64,000 nt of DNA from NCBI GenBank assembly GCA_965207495.1, contig OZ242287.1, positions 3,658,001 through 3,722,000 of the forward strand, written 5' to 3'. Below the pieces are notes generated by a model. That model saw nothing but the letters and a program-made list of their open reading frames with translations. It made no database searches and was not told the DNA's origin. The DNA is from Bin5 sp965207495 (GTDB taxonomy: Bacteria; Chloroflexota; Anaerolineae; Caldilineales; Caldilineaceae). The translations under genes were made by a program, and so were the position numbers. Positions 46,283-55,135 of the stretch are shown here, in pieces (the first letter of the stretch is position 1; every line of letters starts with the position of its first letter).

Positions 46283-48310
46283 ATGGCAGCCAACAGTTCC
46301 AGCCGAATACCGGTAGACAACGACGATAGTAGCCTCTTCGATGTCCAAACCAATGCCCAGGGCCCCTCCGGCTCCCTACCCCTGGACGAAGAGTTCCTGC
46401 GCGACGCCCCAAGCGGTGACATCTTCGGGCTCACACAGGACGCCGGTATGGGGTGGAGTCCCCGGCGTCTGCGCAATCCTGAGTTCCTGATCCTCAGCAC
46501 CCAGGGCGGCATTCGCGCCCCCGACGGTACGCCTGTCGCCCTGGGTTACCATACCGGTCACTGGGAAGTCGGACTGTTGATGGAGGCGGCGGCCGAGCGG
46601 CTCAAGGAGCTCGGAATGGTGCCTTTTGCCGGCTTTGTCACCGACCCATGTGATGGCCGCACTCAAGGCACGACCGGTATGATGGACTCGCTCCCCTATC
46701 GCAACGACGCCGCCATCGTCCTGCGCCGGCTGATCAGGTCGCTACCTACACGAAAGGGGGTCATGGGCGTCGCCACGTGCGACAAGGGCTTGCCCGCAAT
46801 GATGATCGCCCTGGCAGCGCAACGGGAACTGCCGGTTGTAATAGTGCCCGGCGGCGTGACCCTTCCGCCCAGTGACGGCGAGGACGCGGGGAAAGTACAG
46901 ACTATCGGCGCCCGCTTCTCTCACGGTGAGATCACGATGGAAGAAGCCGCTGAATTGGGCTGCCGCGCCTGTGCATCGCCCGGCGGCGGCTGCCAGTTTC
47001 TCGGCACGGCCGCGACCGCCCAGGTTGTCGCCGAAGCGCTGGGCATGACGCTCATGCATGCCGCGCTGGCACCGTCAGGTCAACCGCTCTGGCGAGAGGC
47101 AGCTGACCGTTCTGCGCGCGCCTTAGTGTCACTACACGAAAATGAGATCGCCTGCGCCGACATCCTCACCGAAAAAGCCCTACACAACGCCATGGTCGTG
47201 CACGCCGCTTTCGGCGGGTCGACCAATCTGCTGCTCCACATACCTGCCGTGGCCCACGCCGCCGGACTGCCCCGCCCCACCGTCGACGACTGGCAGCGCG
47301 TCAATGCGGAAGTGCCCAGGCTGGTGGACGTCCTGCCCAACGGGCCCACTGGCCATCCCACGGTTCAGGCCTTTCTCGCTGGAGGCGTGCCCGAAGTGAT
47401 GCTGCACCTGCGCGACCTGGACCTCCTGCATTTGGACGCCATTACCGTCCACGGCCGCCCGCTTGGTGAACTGCTCGACGAATGGCGGAGCAGCGAACGC
47501 CGCAAGCGCCTGCGCGAGCGGCTCTTCGTGGCAGACGGCATCGACCCAGACGACGTCATCATGGACCCGAAGACTGCCGCAGAACGAGGGCTGACCAGCA
47601 CGGTCACTTTCCCCACCGGCAACCTCGCGCCGGAAGGCTCTGTGATCAAGAGCACAGCCATCGATCCCTCGGTCGTTGACGCGGACGGCGTCTACCGCAA
47701 GACCGGCCAGGCGCGTGTCTTTATCAGCGAGCGCGAGGCCATCGCCGCCATAAAGGGCAACCACGACAAACCGGTCCAGGCCGGCGACATCATCGTGCTG
47801 ATCGGCCGCGGTCCCATGGGCAGCGGCATGGAGGAGACCTACCAGCTGACGTCTGCCTTGCGCTATCTGCCCTTTGGCAAGCAGGTGGCGCTCATCACCG
47901 ATGCGCGCTTCTCTGGCGTCAGCACGGGAGCCTGCATCGGCCACATCGGCCCGGAGGCACTGGCCGGCGGCGCTATCGGACGCGTGCGTGAAGGGGACAC
48001 GATCCAGATCGAAGTTGACACGGTCAACCTGCGAGGCACTCTCGACCTGATTGGGCAGCCAAGCAGCAATGGAAGTGGGGGTAATGGCAATGGTTCGGGG
48101 CTGGCGGCGCAACGCGAGGCCGGTTCAGAACTCCTGGCCGACCGTTCTCTGCATCCGGACCTGTCCCCCGATCCGCGGCTTCCTGGCGATACTCGCCTGT
48201 GGGCGGCATTGCAGGCGGTCAGTGGAGGCACCTGGGGCGGCTGCGTCTATGATACTGACACCATCCTGGAAGTGCTCGCCGCCGGCGAGAAAGCCTTGGC
48301 GCAGCAATAA
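46283..48310 (+). CDS. YjhG/YagF-type sugar-acid (D-xylonate) dehydratase
   Basis: A 675-residue member of the IlvD/Edd superfamily, very close to E. coli YjhG/YagF: PSGDIFGLTQDAGMGWSP, DPCDGRTQGTTGM, VATCDKGLPAMM and CRACASPGGGCQFLGT supply the iron-sulfur cluster cysteines, and AHAAFGGSTNLLLH-like and SGVSTGACIGHIGPE segments follow. It would convert D-xylonate (or a related aldonate) to the 2-keto-3-deoxy acid. AAGGAAG precedes the ATG. The C-terminal half includes a short low-complexity insert (SSNGSGGNGNG). Nearby SMP-30 and dehydrogenase-like genes complete an oxidative sugar pathway. Confidence 0.92.
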   Translation: MAANSSSRIPVDNDDSSLFDVQTNAQGPSGSLPLDEEFLRDAPSGDIFGLTQDAGMGWSPRRLRNPEFLILSTQGGIRAPDGTPVALGYHTGHWEVGLLMEAAAERLKELGMVPFAGFVTDPCDGRTQGTTGMMDSLPYRNDAAIVLRRLIRSLPTRKGVMGVATCDKGLPAMMIALAAQRELPVVIVPGGVTLPPSDGEDAGKVQTIGARFSHGEITMEEAAELGCRACASPGGGCQFLGTAATAQVVAEALGMTLMHAALAPSGQPLWREAADRSARALVSLHENEIACADILTEKALHNAMVVHAAFGGSTNLLLHIPAVAHAAGLPRPTVDDWQRVNAEVPRLVDVLPNGPTGHPTVQAFLAGGVPEVMLHLRDLDLLHLDAITVHGRPLGELLDEWRSSERRKRLRERLFVADGIDPDDVIMDPKTAAERGLTSTVTFPTGNLAPEGSVIKSTAIDPSVVDADGVYRKTGQARVFISEREAIAAIKGNHDKPVQAGDIIVLIGRGPMGSGMEETYQLTSALRYLPFGKQVALITDARFSGVSTGACIGHIGPEALAGGAIGRVREGDTIQIEVDTVNLRGTLDLIGQPSSNGSGGNGNGSGLAAQREAGSELLADRSLHPDLSPDPRLPGDTRLWAALQAVSGGTWGGCVYDTDTILEVLAAGEKALAQQ

Positions 48311-48399
48311 AATGTCTTTGAAGAAGGGTCTCAAACCGCGGCAGTGGGCAGTTCTTTGAAACCGCGGTCAGGGAAGAACTCAGATTTCGGCCGCCGCTT

Positions 48400-49059
48400 C
48401 TAGGGATCGCTGCAGTCGCGGGTAAATCCGCACTTTGTGCAGATTATTTTGCAGTGCCTCTTACTCACGGCGGCGCCGCACAGCCAGCAGAACGTGTCGT
48501 CCACCGGCTCGTAGGTCGGCACGAATGCCGCCTGCTCTGCTTCGGCTCTGTGTTCGTAACTTTCTCGCTCGATGCGTCCATCTTGGCCGTAAAAGGTGGC
48601 CTCATATCCCTCAAAGTCGCCATCCTTGTAGAGGAATTTCGCCGAAAAATAGCGGTCCTCGAACAGCCACGGAATAAATAGTCGATCACCCGGCCACAGG
48701 TTCAGATCCAACAGCCGGTCGTTGTCGATCCAGGCAAGCCTTCCCTCCTGGGAGTCGCGAACCTGCCCGGTCCAGTGCCTTGCAAGGAAGAGCCACACGT
48801 ACCAGTCGGCCTCGCCGTCAAAATTGGGGAAGGCGATCTGCCCTCGCAGCGCCGGGTCGATGCAAGTGAGCCCGCTTTCTTCGTAAACCTCGCGAACCAC
48901 GCACTCTTCGGGCGACTCCCCCTGCTCGAACTTTCCGCCGAGACCGTTCCATTTGCCCTCGTGGTAGTCGTTGGCCCGCTTGACCCTGTGCAGCATGAGC
49001 GTCTGCCCAGGCCGCTGCACATAACATAGAGTTGCCAGCTTCAGGCTGCTAGTGGCCAT
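48400..49059 (-). CDS. Nudix hydrolase fused to a C-terminal zinc ribbon
   Basis: A 219-residue protein. Residues about 1-150 are a MutT/8-oxo-dGTP-diphosphatase-like Nudix domain, with the box running from GGKFEQGESPEE through REVYEESGL. The C-terminal ~30 residues carry C-x2-C (FCWLCGAA) and C-x2-C (ICTKCGFTRDC), a zinc-ribbon ending in 'RDCSDP'. The substrate is probably an oxidised or non-canonical nucleotide, but the added ribbon might direct it to nucleic acid or protein. It ends 340 bp after the dehydratase convergently and begins 2 bp after the stop of the E1-beta gene. Confidence 0.88.
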   Translation of the reverse strand: MATSSLKLATLCYVQRPGQTLMLHRVKRANDYHEGKWNGLGGKFEQGESPEECVVREVYEESGLTCIDPALRGQIAFPNFDGEADWYVWLFLARHWTGQVRDSQEGRLAWIDNDRLLDLNLWPGDRLFIPWLFEDRYFSAKFLYKDGDFEGYEATFYGQDGRIERESYEHRAEAEQAAFVPTYEPVDDTFCWLCGAAVSKRHCKIICTKCGFTRDCSDP

Positions 49060-49061
49060 GT

Positions 49062-50048
49062 TCAGAACGCCGCCAATTCTTGCGCAAGTGCATAGATCTT
49101 TTGCGCGCTGGGACGGTATGCGTCTTCCAGCGTCGGGCTGAAGGGAACGGGTATATCCAAGCCCGTCAATCGCTGTATCGGCGCGTCAAGCCACTGAAAC
49201 GCCTCCTGAGCGATCAGCGCCGCCACTTCCGCGCCCACGCCGGTGTTTCCCGTGGCGCTGTGAACGATCAGTACTTTCCCGGTCTTGCGGGCGGTCTCCA
49301 GGATCGCCTCTGTGTCCAGCGGCTTGAGGGTGCGCAGGTCCAGGATCTCGGCTTCAATTCCCTCTTCCTCCAGTCGCCCGGCCGCCTCCTGGGCTTCCCG
49401 CACCTGTGCGCCATAGGTGATTATCGACAGGTCTGCGCCCTCGCGCGCCGTGTGAGCCTCGCCAATGGGAACCGAGTATTCACCTTTCGGAACCGGACCA
49501 CGCTCGGAACGGTAGAGGATCTTGCTCTCCATATAGATGACCGGGTTGTTGTCGCGGATGGATGCGATCAGGAGACCCTTGGCGTCGGCAGGCGTGGCGG
49601 GCGCTACGACTTTGAGGCCCGGTGAGTGTGTGAACCACGCTTCCGGGTTCTGGCTGTGGAAGGGGCCGGAGCGAAGCCCGCCGTCGCAGGGCGCGCGAAT
49701 CACCCACGGCACAGGCGCGCCCCAGCGGTAGTGGTTGGTAGCGGCGAACTGGACTATGCTGTCGAAACCGCTCGAAATGAAATCGGCAAACTGCATCTCG
49801 ATAACAGGCCGCATTCCCATCAGCGCCATGCCGGTGCCCATGCTGATGAAGGCGTTCTCGCACATAGGCGTGTTGAAGATGCGGTCGGGCGGATATTTCT
49901 CGGTCAGCGGCTTGGTCACCTTAAAGGCGCCGCCGAATGGGCCGGCCACGTCCTCGCCGAATATGATCACTTCCGGATCGCGTGCCATCTCCACATCCAG
50001 TGCATCTGTGATGGCGGCGATGTAGGTCAGATCCTGTGTGCTGGACAT
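49062..50048 (-). CDS. 2-oxoacid dehydrogenase E1 component, beta subunit (orphan)
   Basis: About 328 residues from the ATG at 50048 (MSSTQDLTY); the frame is open to 50159 but the extension is unlike the family, and GGAGG lies before the chosen start. Family segments: VIIFGEDVAGPFGGAFKVT, PMCENAFISMGTGMALMGMRPVIEMQF, APCDGGLRSGPFHSQNPEAWF and a C-terminal transketolase-like domain. It decarboxylates pyruvate or branched-chain 2-oxoacids with an alpha subunit, giving acyl-CoA through E2. No E1-alpha or E2 gene lies beside it. A palindrome region at 50143-50187 may regulate it. Confidence 0.9.
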   Translation of the reverse strand: MSSTQDLTYIAAITDALDVEMARDPEVIIFGEDVAGPFGGAFKVTKPLTEKYPPDRIFNTPMCENAFISMGTGMALMGMRPVIEMQFADFISSGFDSIVQFAATNHYRWGAPVPWVIRAPCDGGLRSGPFHSQNPEAWFTHSPGLKVVAPATPADAKGLLIASIRDNNPVIYMESKILYRSERGPVPKGEYSVPIGEAHTAREGADLSIITYGAQVREAQEAAGRLEEEGIEAEILDLRTLKPLDTEAILETARKTGKVLIVHSATGNTGVGAEVAALIAQEAFQWLDAPIQRLTGLDIPVPFSPTLEDAYRPSAQKIYALAQELAAF

Positions 50049-50142
50049 CTTTGCAGTCCTCCGGGCTTCCGCTGACATGCCCCTCCGATGGCAGCGCGCG
50101 GGCTGTTTGGCGCGTATTTTACCATACAGTGACGGAGAATAC

Positions 50143-50187
50143 TCCGTTAACGGAATCATATGTATGCTTGGCGAATCAGAACATATG
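50143..50187. promoter_or_regulatory. Palindromic sites upstream of E1-beta
   Basis: TCCGTTAACGGA at 50143-50154 is a perfect 12-bp palindrome, and CATATGT (50157) and ACATATG (50181) form an inverted repeat with a 17-nt spacer. On the minus strand TAAAAT near 50117-50122 could serve as a -10 for the E1-beta gene. Confidence 0.35.
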
Positions 50188-50240
50188 TCGTACTATGGTG
50201 GAGTGCAATTCGAAAGAGCAAGTGTCCTCGCAAGTAACTC

Positions 50241-50252
50241 GGAATCTGACCC
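50241..50252. repeat. Left flanking repeat of the hicBA region
   Basis: GGAATCTGACCC here matches GGAATTCTGACCCC at 51194-51207 with one inserted T, in direct orientation, about 950 bp apart. The pair brackets the toxin-antitoxin genes. Confidence 0.35.
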
Positions 50253-50523
50253 ATGTAAGCAGGCTCACTAAACTCTCAACAAGAGAAGGACACCAGGCTC
50301 TCGATGTCGTCAATTCTGCGAGCTGGACGCTTACACCTATGACACATCAGCATTAAGCCCGTTCTGGCTGTGGCCCGTCGCAGGAGCCGTCACTAAGATT
50401 GACTGGAGCTTCTCATACCATCGGGCAAGAGTCGGCGGCAGTCTGTGCCTTGTCTTACGATGTTAGACTTCGATGAATTGCAATCGCAGATACATTCGAA
50501 GCAATCCTCCAGGAGAACTGCTG

Positions 50524-50736
50524 ATGAAGCCGTCCGAAATCATATTTGAAGTAACTGAAGCGGTCGAGGGCGGATATGACGCCAAGGCTTTAGGTTACAG
50601 TATCTTCACTCAAGGGGAGGACTGGGCCGACCTGAAGGAAATGGTGAAAGACGCTGTACGTTGCCACTTTGACGAAGAAAACATGCCTGGGATAGTCAGG
50701 TTGCATCTTGTCAGGGACGAAGTCATCGCAGTATGA
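50524..50736 (+). CDS. hicB: HicB-like antitoxin, minimal form
   Basis: A 70-residue protein from the ATG at 50524, preceded by AGGAGA (the open frame extends to 50473). It has the HicB partial RNase-H-like pattern (IIFEVTEAVEGGYDAKALGYSIFTQGEDWADLKEMVKDAVRCHF, shown here only by its key words EGGYDA, TQGEDW and VRCHFDEE). There is no C-terminal ribbon-helix-helix or HTH domain, so autoregulation through DNA binding is unlikely. Proteins like this have been misannotated as 2-oxoisovalerate dehydrogenase. It overlaps hicA by 4 bp and would neutralise it; the order is B then A. Confidence 0.82.
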   Translation: MKPSEIIFEVTEAVEGGYDAKALGYSIFTQGEDWADLKEMVKDAVRCHFDEENMPGIVRLHLVRDEVIAV

Positions 50737-50984
50737 AATTGCCGCGGGACATATCTGGCGATGAGCTTGCAAGACTGTTGCGACTCAATTTTGGCTACCG
50801 ATTCGAGCGACAGAGAGGCAGCCACATGACTCTAGCAGTTGTAGCTCATGGTGCTGAGCATCACGTTACGATTCCCCGCCATCAGGAATTGCGGGTTGGA
50901 ACGATAAGTTCGATTATTTCGGCTGTTGGAGAGCAGGTAGGTCTGTCCCGGGACGACGTCCGAGCAAGGCTGTTCGAAGGGTAG
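50733..50984 (+). CDS. hicA: HicA-type mRNA interferase toxin
   Basis: An 83-residue YcfA/HicA-family protein with double-stranded-RNA-binding-like fold: LARLLRLNFGYRFERQRGSHMTL contains the catalytic His (in RQRGSHMTL), followed by HHVTIPRHQELRVGTISSII. These toxins cut mRNA in the ribosome A site and are held by HicB. Length is typical of this group. The ATG overlaps the antitoxin stop by 4 bp, giving translational coupling. Confidence 0.85.
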   Translation: MKLPRDISGDELARLLRLNFGYRFERQRGSHMTLAVVAHGAEHHVTIPRHQELRVGTISSIISAVGEQVGLSRDDVRARLFEG

Positions 50985-51193
50985 TCTACAGAATCCGCTG
51001 TATCGTCCCCCGGCGTCCATGTCGAAGCCGTACTCCAGAAAGTCTCTTGTCTAGTGCCTGGCCATGACGCGATTCCTGATTCTCAAGTCTCTTGCACAGA
51101 GCTCGGACTATTGAAGCGTAGCCAACTGAGTTGATTGATTTGAAGATCAGGACTATATTCATGGCGCAGATCCAAACCGCTGCGGCAGTCCCA

Positions 51194-51207
51194 GGAATTC
51201 TGACCCC
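51194..51207. repeat. Right flanking repeat of the hicBA region
   Basis: GGAATTCTGACCCC pairs as a near-direct repeat with 50241-50252. Just after it, CCCC-GTAAAGT-GGGG makes a short hairpin about 30 bp upstream of the SMP-30 gene. Confidence 0.35.
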
Positions 51208-51243
51208 GTAAAGTGGGGAACCAATTTCAGATCGGAGTAAACT

Positions 51244-52131
51244 GTGAACGTAGAAATTCGCCATGAGAGTTTCAGCGCCGTCGTCGGCCACGATGTCGAA
51301 ATCGAAGAAGTCGGCAGCGGCTTCGAATTCACCGAAGGTCCAATCTGGAACCACGTCGAAAAACACCTGACCTTCAGCGACATCCCGGGCAACATCATGC
51401 GGCGTTGGCGTCCTGACGGCAGCATCGAGACCTGGCGGCAGCCCAGCAATATGGCCAACGGCAACGCCTACGACGCGGCCGGCCTCGTCGTCACCTGCGA
51501 ACACGCCACCAGTCGCGTCACCCGTACCGAGAGCGACGGATCGGTCACAGTACTGGCGACGCACTACGGCGACAAAGAACTCAACAGCCCCAATGACATT
51601 GTCGTCAAGAGCGACGGCGCAATCTACTTCACCGATCCCGGCTTTGGCCGAGGCGAGTACTATGGACTGCCGCGTGAGCAGCAGCTGCCCTTCCAGGGCG
51701 TTTACCGCCTCGACCTCGACAGCCGCGAACTGACCTTGCTCGTGGACGATTTTGACCAGCCCAATGGGCTCTGCTTCTCGAACGACGAATCGTTGCTGTT
51801 CGTCAACGACACGATGCGGGCGCACGTTCGCGTATTCGACGTGAATGCGAGCGGCACCCTGGAAAACGGCCGCGTCTGGGCCGAAGTCACTGGCGGGCGC
51901 GACGGCGCTCCCGACGGCATGAAGGTCGACAGCGCAGGCAACCTCTTCGTAACCGGACCGGGGGGCATCCACGTTTTCGCGCCTGACGCCACCTGCCTGG
52001 GCGTAATCTACACGCCCCAAGGCTGCGCCAACTTCTGTTGGGGCGACGACGATATGAAGAGCCTCTTCCTCACCGCCAGCTCATCACTCTATCGAGTGCG
52101 CGTCAAAGTTGCCGGAAACCGTGCTTTCTAG
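51244..52131 (+). CDS. SMP-30/gluconolactonase family protein, copy 2
   Basis: A 295-residue propeller lactonase starting at GTG with GGAG 8 bp upstream. Key residues: E in FEFTEGPIW, N in NMANGNAYD, N in NSPNDIVVKSDG and D in GAPDGMKVDSAG. It parallels the gene at 43353 but is shorter at both ends. Likely cleaves an aldonolactone to feed the sugar-acid dehydratase. It starts about 260 bp after hicA and is followed by an ABM-domain gene. Confidence 0.9.
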   Translation: MNVEIRHESFSAVVGHDVEIEEVGSGFEFTEGPIWNHVEKHLTFSDIPGNIMRRWRPDGSIETWRQPSNMANGNAYDAAGLVVTCEHATSRVTRTESDGSVTVLATHYGDKELNSPNDIVVKSDGAIYFTDPGFGRGEYYGLPREQQLPFQGVYRLDLDSRELTLLVDDFDQPNGLCFSNDESLLFVNDTMRAHVRVFDVNASGTLENGRVWAEVTGGRDGAPDGMKVDSAGNLFVTGPGGIHVFAPDATCLGVIYTPQGCANFCWGDDDMKSLFLTASSSLYRVRVKVAGNRAF

Positions 52132-52299
52132 CAACATAAAGCGGTTGTCATTCCCTGATGGCAGTTGCGGCACAAATTTCGCTGCAATAGCGCTTGTGAT
52201 TGCACGCCATTCGCAGGGAAGGACGCACTCTGGCCCCCGGGGCTATCCAAGCCGAGTCCGACCAACACGAGAATTGACAATACCAGGAGAAGGAATGAG

Positions 52300-52632
52300 A
52301 TGATTTCCCTTGACGTCTATTTCAACGCAAAAGACGGCAATGACGCCGAGCTTGAACGAGTGATCGTAGATGTATGGATGGAGGCGATGCGTCAGCAGCC
52401 GGGCTTTATCAGCGCCAGCCTGATGACGCCACTTCCTCAGGAGGAGCTTGACGCCATGGGCGCGGTCAGACCCCCGTTTTCGCACGAGGTGATATCGTAC
52501 TGGGAGAGCGAAGATTTGCGCCAGGAGTGGGTAGGCCGCGATATCCACCAGGAAGTCTGGCCTCAGGTGGAAGCCGCGGCCGAAGTTGCCATGTATACCG
52601 TGTCCAACTGCGATCAGAATTGGAACATATAA
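52300..52632 (+). CDS. ABM-domain (antibiotic biosynthesis monooxygenase-like) protein
   Basis: A 110-residue dimeric alpha/beta-barrel-type protein from the ATG at 52300, preceded by AGGAGAAGG (the frame is open to 52165). The start MISLDVYFNAKDGNDAEL, then MRQQPGFISASLM and SYWESEDLRQEW fit the ABM/YgiN fold, which covers quinol monooxygenases and heme-degrading enzymes. The precise activity is unknown. It follows the second SMP-30 gene by 168 bp. Confidence 0.82.
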   Translation: MISLDVYFNAKDGNDAELERVIVDVWMEAMRQQPGFISASLMTPLPQEELDAMGAVRPPFSHEVISYWESEDLRQEWVGRDIHQEVWPQVEAAAEVAMYTVSNCDQNWNI

Positions 52633-52639
52633 GAATCAC

Positions 52640-52684
52640 GAGCGGGAATCGAAGCGAGTGAATCCTATTCCTTAGTTCCCGCTC
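52640..52684. terminator. Inverted repeat between convergent genes
   Basis: GAGCGGGAA (52640-52648) and TTCCCGCTC (52676-52684) are perfect arms with a 27-nt spacer, overlapping the end of the malic enzyme gene. No T-run is present, so function as a terminator is possible but weak. Confidence 0.35.
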
Positions 52685-54942
52685 CTGTCCCCTTCTTCCT
52701 GAAACTGGGCGTCTACAACAGCCAAAATAGCCACGTTGACGATGTCCACCACCTCTGCGCCCGTCTCCAATACGTGGATCGGCTTGCCCATCCCCACCAG
52801 AATCGGGCCAATTGCCTCTGCCCCGCCCAGGCGGTGCAGCAGTTTGTAGGCCGTATTAGCTGATGCCAGTTCCGGAAATACCAGTACGTTGGCATCCTCT
52901 ATCGCGCTAAATGGATAGTGGCGGCGCATCAGGTCAGGCACGACCGCCACGTCGGCCTGCATTTCACCATCGATCTGCAGACCCGGTTGCTGCGCCTTGA
53001 CCAGCTCGGTGGCTTGCTGGACCTTATCGACCTGCGGATGGCGCGTGCTGCCGAAATTGGAGAAACTCAGCATCGCCACCCTCGGCTCGACGTCAAACTG
53101 TCTCGCCACTTCGGCTGCGTTGATCGCGATGGCCGCCAGCGTCTCGGCGTCGGGATCGATGTTCACCGTGGCGTCGCTGAAGAAATAGATGCGATCTCGG
53201 ACGATCATCAGGTAGACGCCGCTGAGAACACCGCGTTCGGGTGCAGTGCCGACAATCTGTAAGGCGGGCCGCAGCACATCCGGGTAGTTGTAGGTCAGCC
53301 CTGAGATAAACGCGCCGGCGTCGCCGTTCAGCACCATCGCCGGCCCGAAGAAGTTGGCCTGGCGCATCAGCTCGTTGGCCCTGGCCAGTGTTACCCCTTT
53401 GCGCTGGCGTTCACTGTAGAAAGCGGCCGCGTAGTCGCGATACCTGGGATCCTGGTGTGGATTGACCACGGTTGGCCGGTAGTCCAGGCCCAGCTCCTCG
53501 CAGCGAACGCGGATTACCTCAGAGTTGCCCAACAGTACAGGCGTGCCGATGCCCTCGGACTCGACCGCATAGGCCGCGCGGATAATCTTCGGGTTCTCGC
53601 CTTCGCCGAAGACCACCCGCTTCGGATTCTTTCTGGCTTTGCTCTGCTGTGTACGCATCACCTGCACGCCTTTTCCGATGCGTAGCGCCAGCTCATCCAG
53701 ATACTCGTCAAGATCGATGGTACGGCGAGCCGCGCCAGTCTCCATCGCCGCCCTCGCCACCGCAGGCGCCACCCACATCAGCACGCGGCTGTCCAGCGGC
53801 TTGGGAATAATGTATTCGGGCCCAAACTGCAGCGTGTCGAGACCGTATGCTTTCATGACGCTATCGGGCACGTCCTCTTTGGCCAGGTCGGCCAGTGCCC
53901 GCGCCGCGGCCAGCTTCATCTCCATATTGATGGCCTTCGCCCGCACGTCCAGCGCGCCGCGAAAGATGAAGGGAAAGCCAAGAACATTGTTGACCTGGTT
54001 GGGAAAGTCGCTTCGTCCCGTCCCCATGATGACAGTGTCGCTACGCGAGGCAACGGCGTCAGGATAGGGAATCTCCGGATCGGGATTGGCCATGGCGAAA
54101 ACGATCGGATTCTCGGCCATAGAGCGAACCATCCCCGACGAAACCGCCCCCGCCACGGAAAGGCCGATAAGGACGTCAGCGCCCGTCATGGCTTCACCCA
54201 AAGTCCTTGCCTCCGTGTCGCTGGCGAACTCCTCTTTCCACTCGTTCATGTTCTCCATGCGGCCCTGGTAGATGACGCCGCGGCTGTCGCACATGACAAT
54301 ATTGCTTTTCTCTGCCCCCAACGCCACATAAATATCCGCGCAGGCGATTGCCGAGGCACCGGCGCCGTTTATCACAATGCGGGCCTCGTCGAGCGGCTTA
54401 CCCGCGATCTCCAGAGCGTTTATCAACCCTGCCCCCGAGATTATGGCCGTACCATGCTGGTCGTCGTGGAAGACCGGGATATCCAGTCGCGCCTGCAACG
54501 TCTGCTCGATCAGGAAACACTCCGGCGCTTTAATATCTTCGAGATTGATGCCACCAAAAGTAGGCGCGATCAGTTCGCAGAATCGCACCATTTCCGCTGC
54601 ATCCTCGGTGTCCACCTCGATGTCGAAGACGTCGACGTCGGCGAAGCGCTTGAAGAGAACCGCTTTCCCCTCCATGACCGGCTTCGAGGCCAGCGCGCCG
54701 CGGTTGCCGAGCCCGAGGATGGCCGTGCCGTTGCTGATCACAGCGACGAGGTTGCCTCGCGAGGTGTAGTCGAAGGCGTCCTCCGGCCGCGCTGCTATTT
54801 CCAATACCGGGTGCGCCACGCCGGGCGAGTAGGCCAGCGATAGGTCCAGCTGCGTCTCCATCGGCTTGGTCGGCGTGATCTTCAGCTTACCTGGCCGGCC
54901 ATTGGCATGATAGTCAAGTGCGTCCTGCTTTGTCAGCGTCAT
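52672..54942 (-). CDS. maeB: NADP-dependent malic enzyme fused to a phosphotransacetylase-like domain
   Basis: A 756-residue MaeB-type protein. Residues about 1-430 are the malic enzyme domain: LSLAYSPGVAHPVLEIA, EDAFDYTSRGNLVAVISNGTAI, HDDQHGTAIISGAG, GAGASAIACADIYVALG, VFAMANPDPEI. Residues about 430-750 are the phosphate acetyltransferase-like part (VFGEGENPKIIRAAYAVESEG, VLVFPELASANTAYKLLHRLGGAEAIGPIL). It decarboxylates malate to pyruvate making NADPH; the second domain is usually regulatory. The gene converges on the ABM gene and is followed upstream by a long intergenic stretch. Confidence 0.95.
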   Translation of the reverse strand: MTLTKQDALDYHANGRPGKLKITPTKPMETQLDLSLAYSPGVAHPVLEIAARPEDAFDYTSRGNLVAVISNGTAILGLGNRGALASKPVMEGKAVLFKRFADVDVFDIEVDTEDAAEMVRFCELIAPTFGGINLEDIKAPECFLIEQTLQARLDIPVFHDDQHGTAIISGAGLINALEIAGKPLDEARIVINGAGASAIACADIYVALGAEKSNIVMCDSRGVIYQGRMENMNEWKEEFASDTEARTLGEAMTGADVLIGLSVAGAVSSGMVRSMAENPIVFAMANPDPEIPYPDAVASRSDTVIMGTGRSDFPNQVNNVLGFPFIFRGALDVRAKAINMEMKLAAARALADLAKEDVPDSVMKAYGLDTLQFGPEYIIPKPLDSRVLMWVAPAVARAAMETGAARRTIDLDEYLDELALRIGKGVQVMRTQQSKARKNPKRVVFGEGENPKIIRAAYAVESEGIGTPVLLGNSEVIRVRCEELGLDYRPTVVNPHQDPRYRDYAAAFYSERQRKGVTLARANELMRQANFFGPAMVLNGDAGAFISGLTYNYPDVLRPALQIVGTAPERGVLSGVYLMIVRDRIYFFSDATVNIDPDAETLAAIAINAAEVARQFDVEPRVAMLSFSNFGSTRHPQVDKVQQATELVKAQQPGLQIDGEMQADVAVVPDLMRRHYPFSAIEDANVLVFPELASANTAYKLLHRLGGAEAIGPILVGMGKPIHVLETGAEVVDIVNVAILAVVDAQFQEEGDRSGN

Positions 54943-55135
54943 CGGGCGTCTCCGCTATGGAAGGTTCGTTCTGTCTGCATCCATTGTACGCGAGGTGCGC
55001 TGGATTCGCCTACCCGCGAGGCAAGTTAGCCTTAACTCAAGCGTGCATCCCCTAAATAGGAGTGTACTCTCTTGTTCCTTAGGTATCGACTAGCCCGTGT
55101 TCAGTTTTTACATACATCCCCAATAGATCGCCCAT

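Noticed and set aside
47180..48112. Long minus-strand frame (310 codons)
   Set aside because: Antisense to the xylonate-type dehydratase; a by-product of GC-rich codon use.
50986..52020. Long minus-strand frame (344 codons) next to hicA
   Set aside because: Antisense to the second SMP-30 gene, which has all metal-binding residues.
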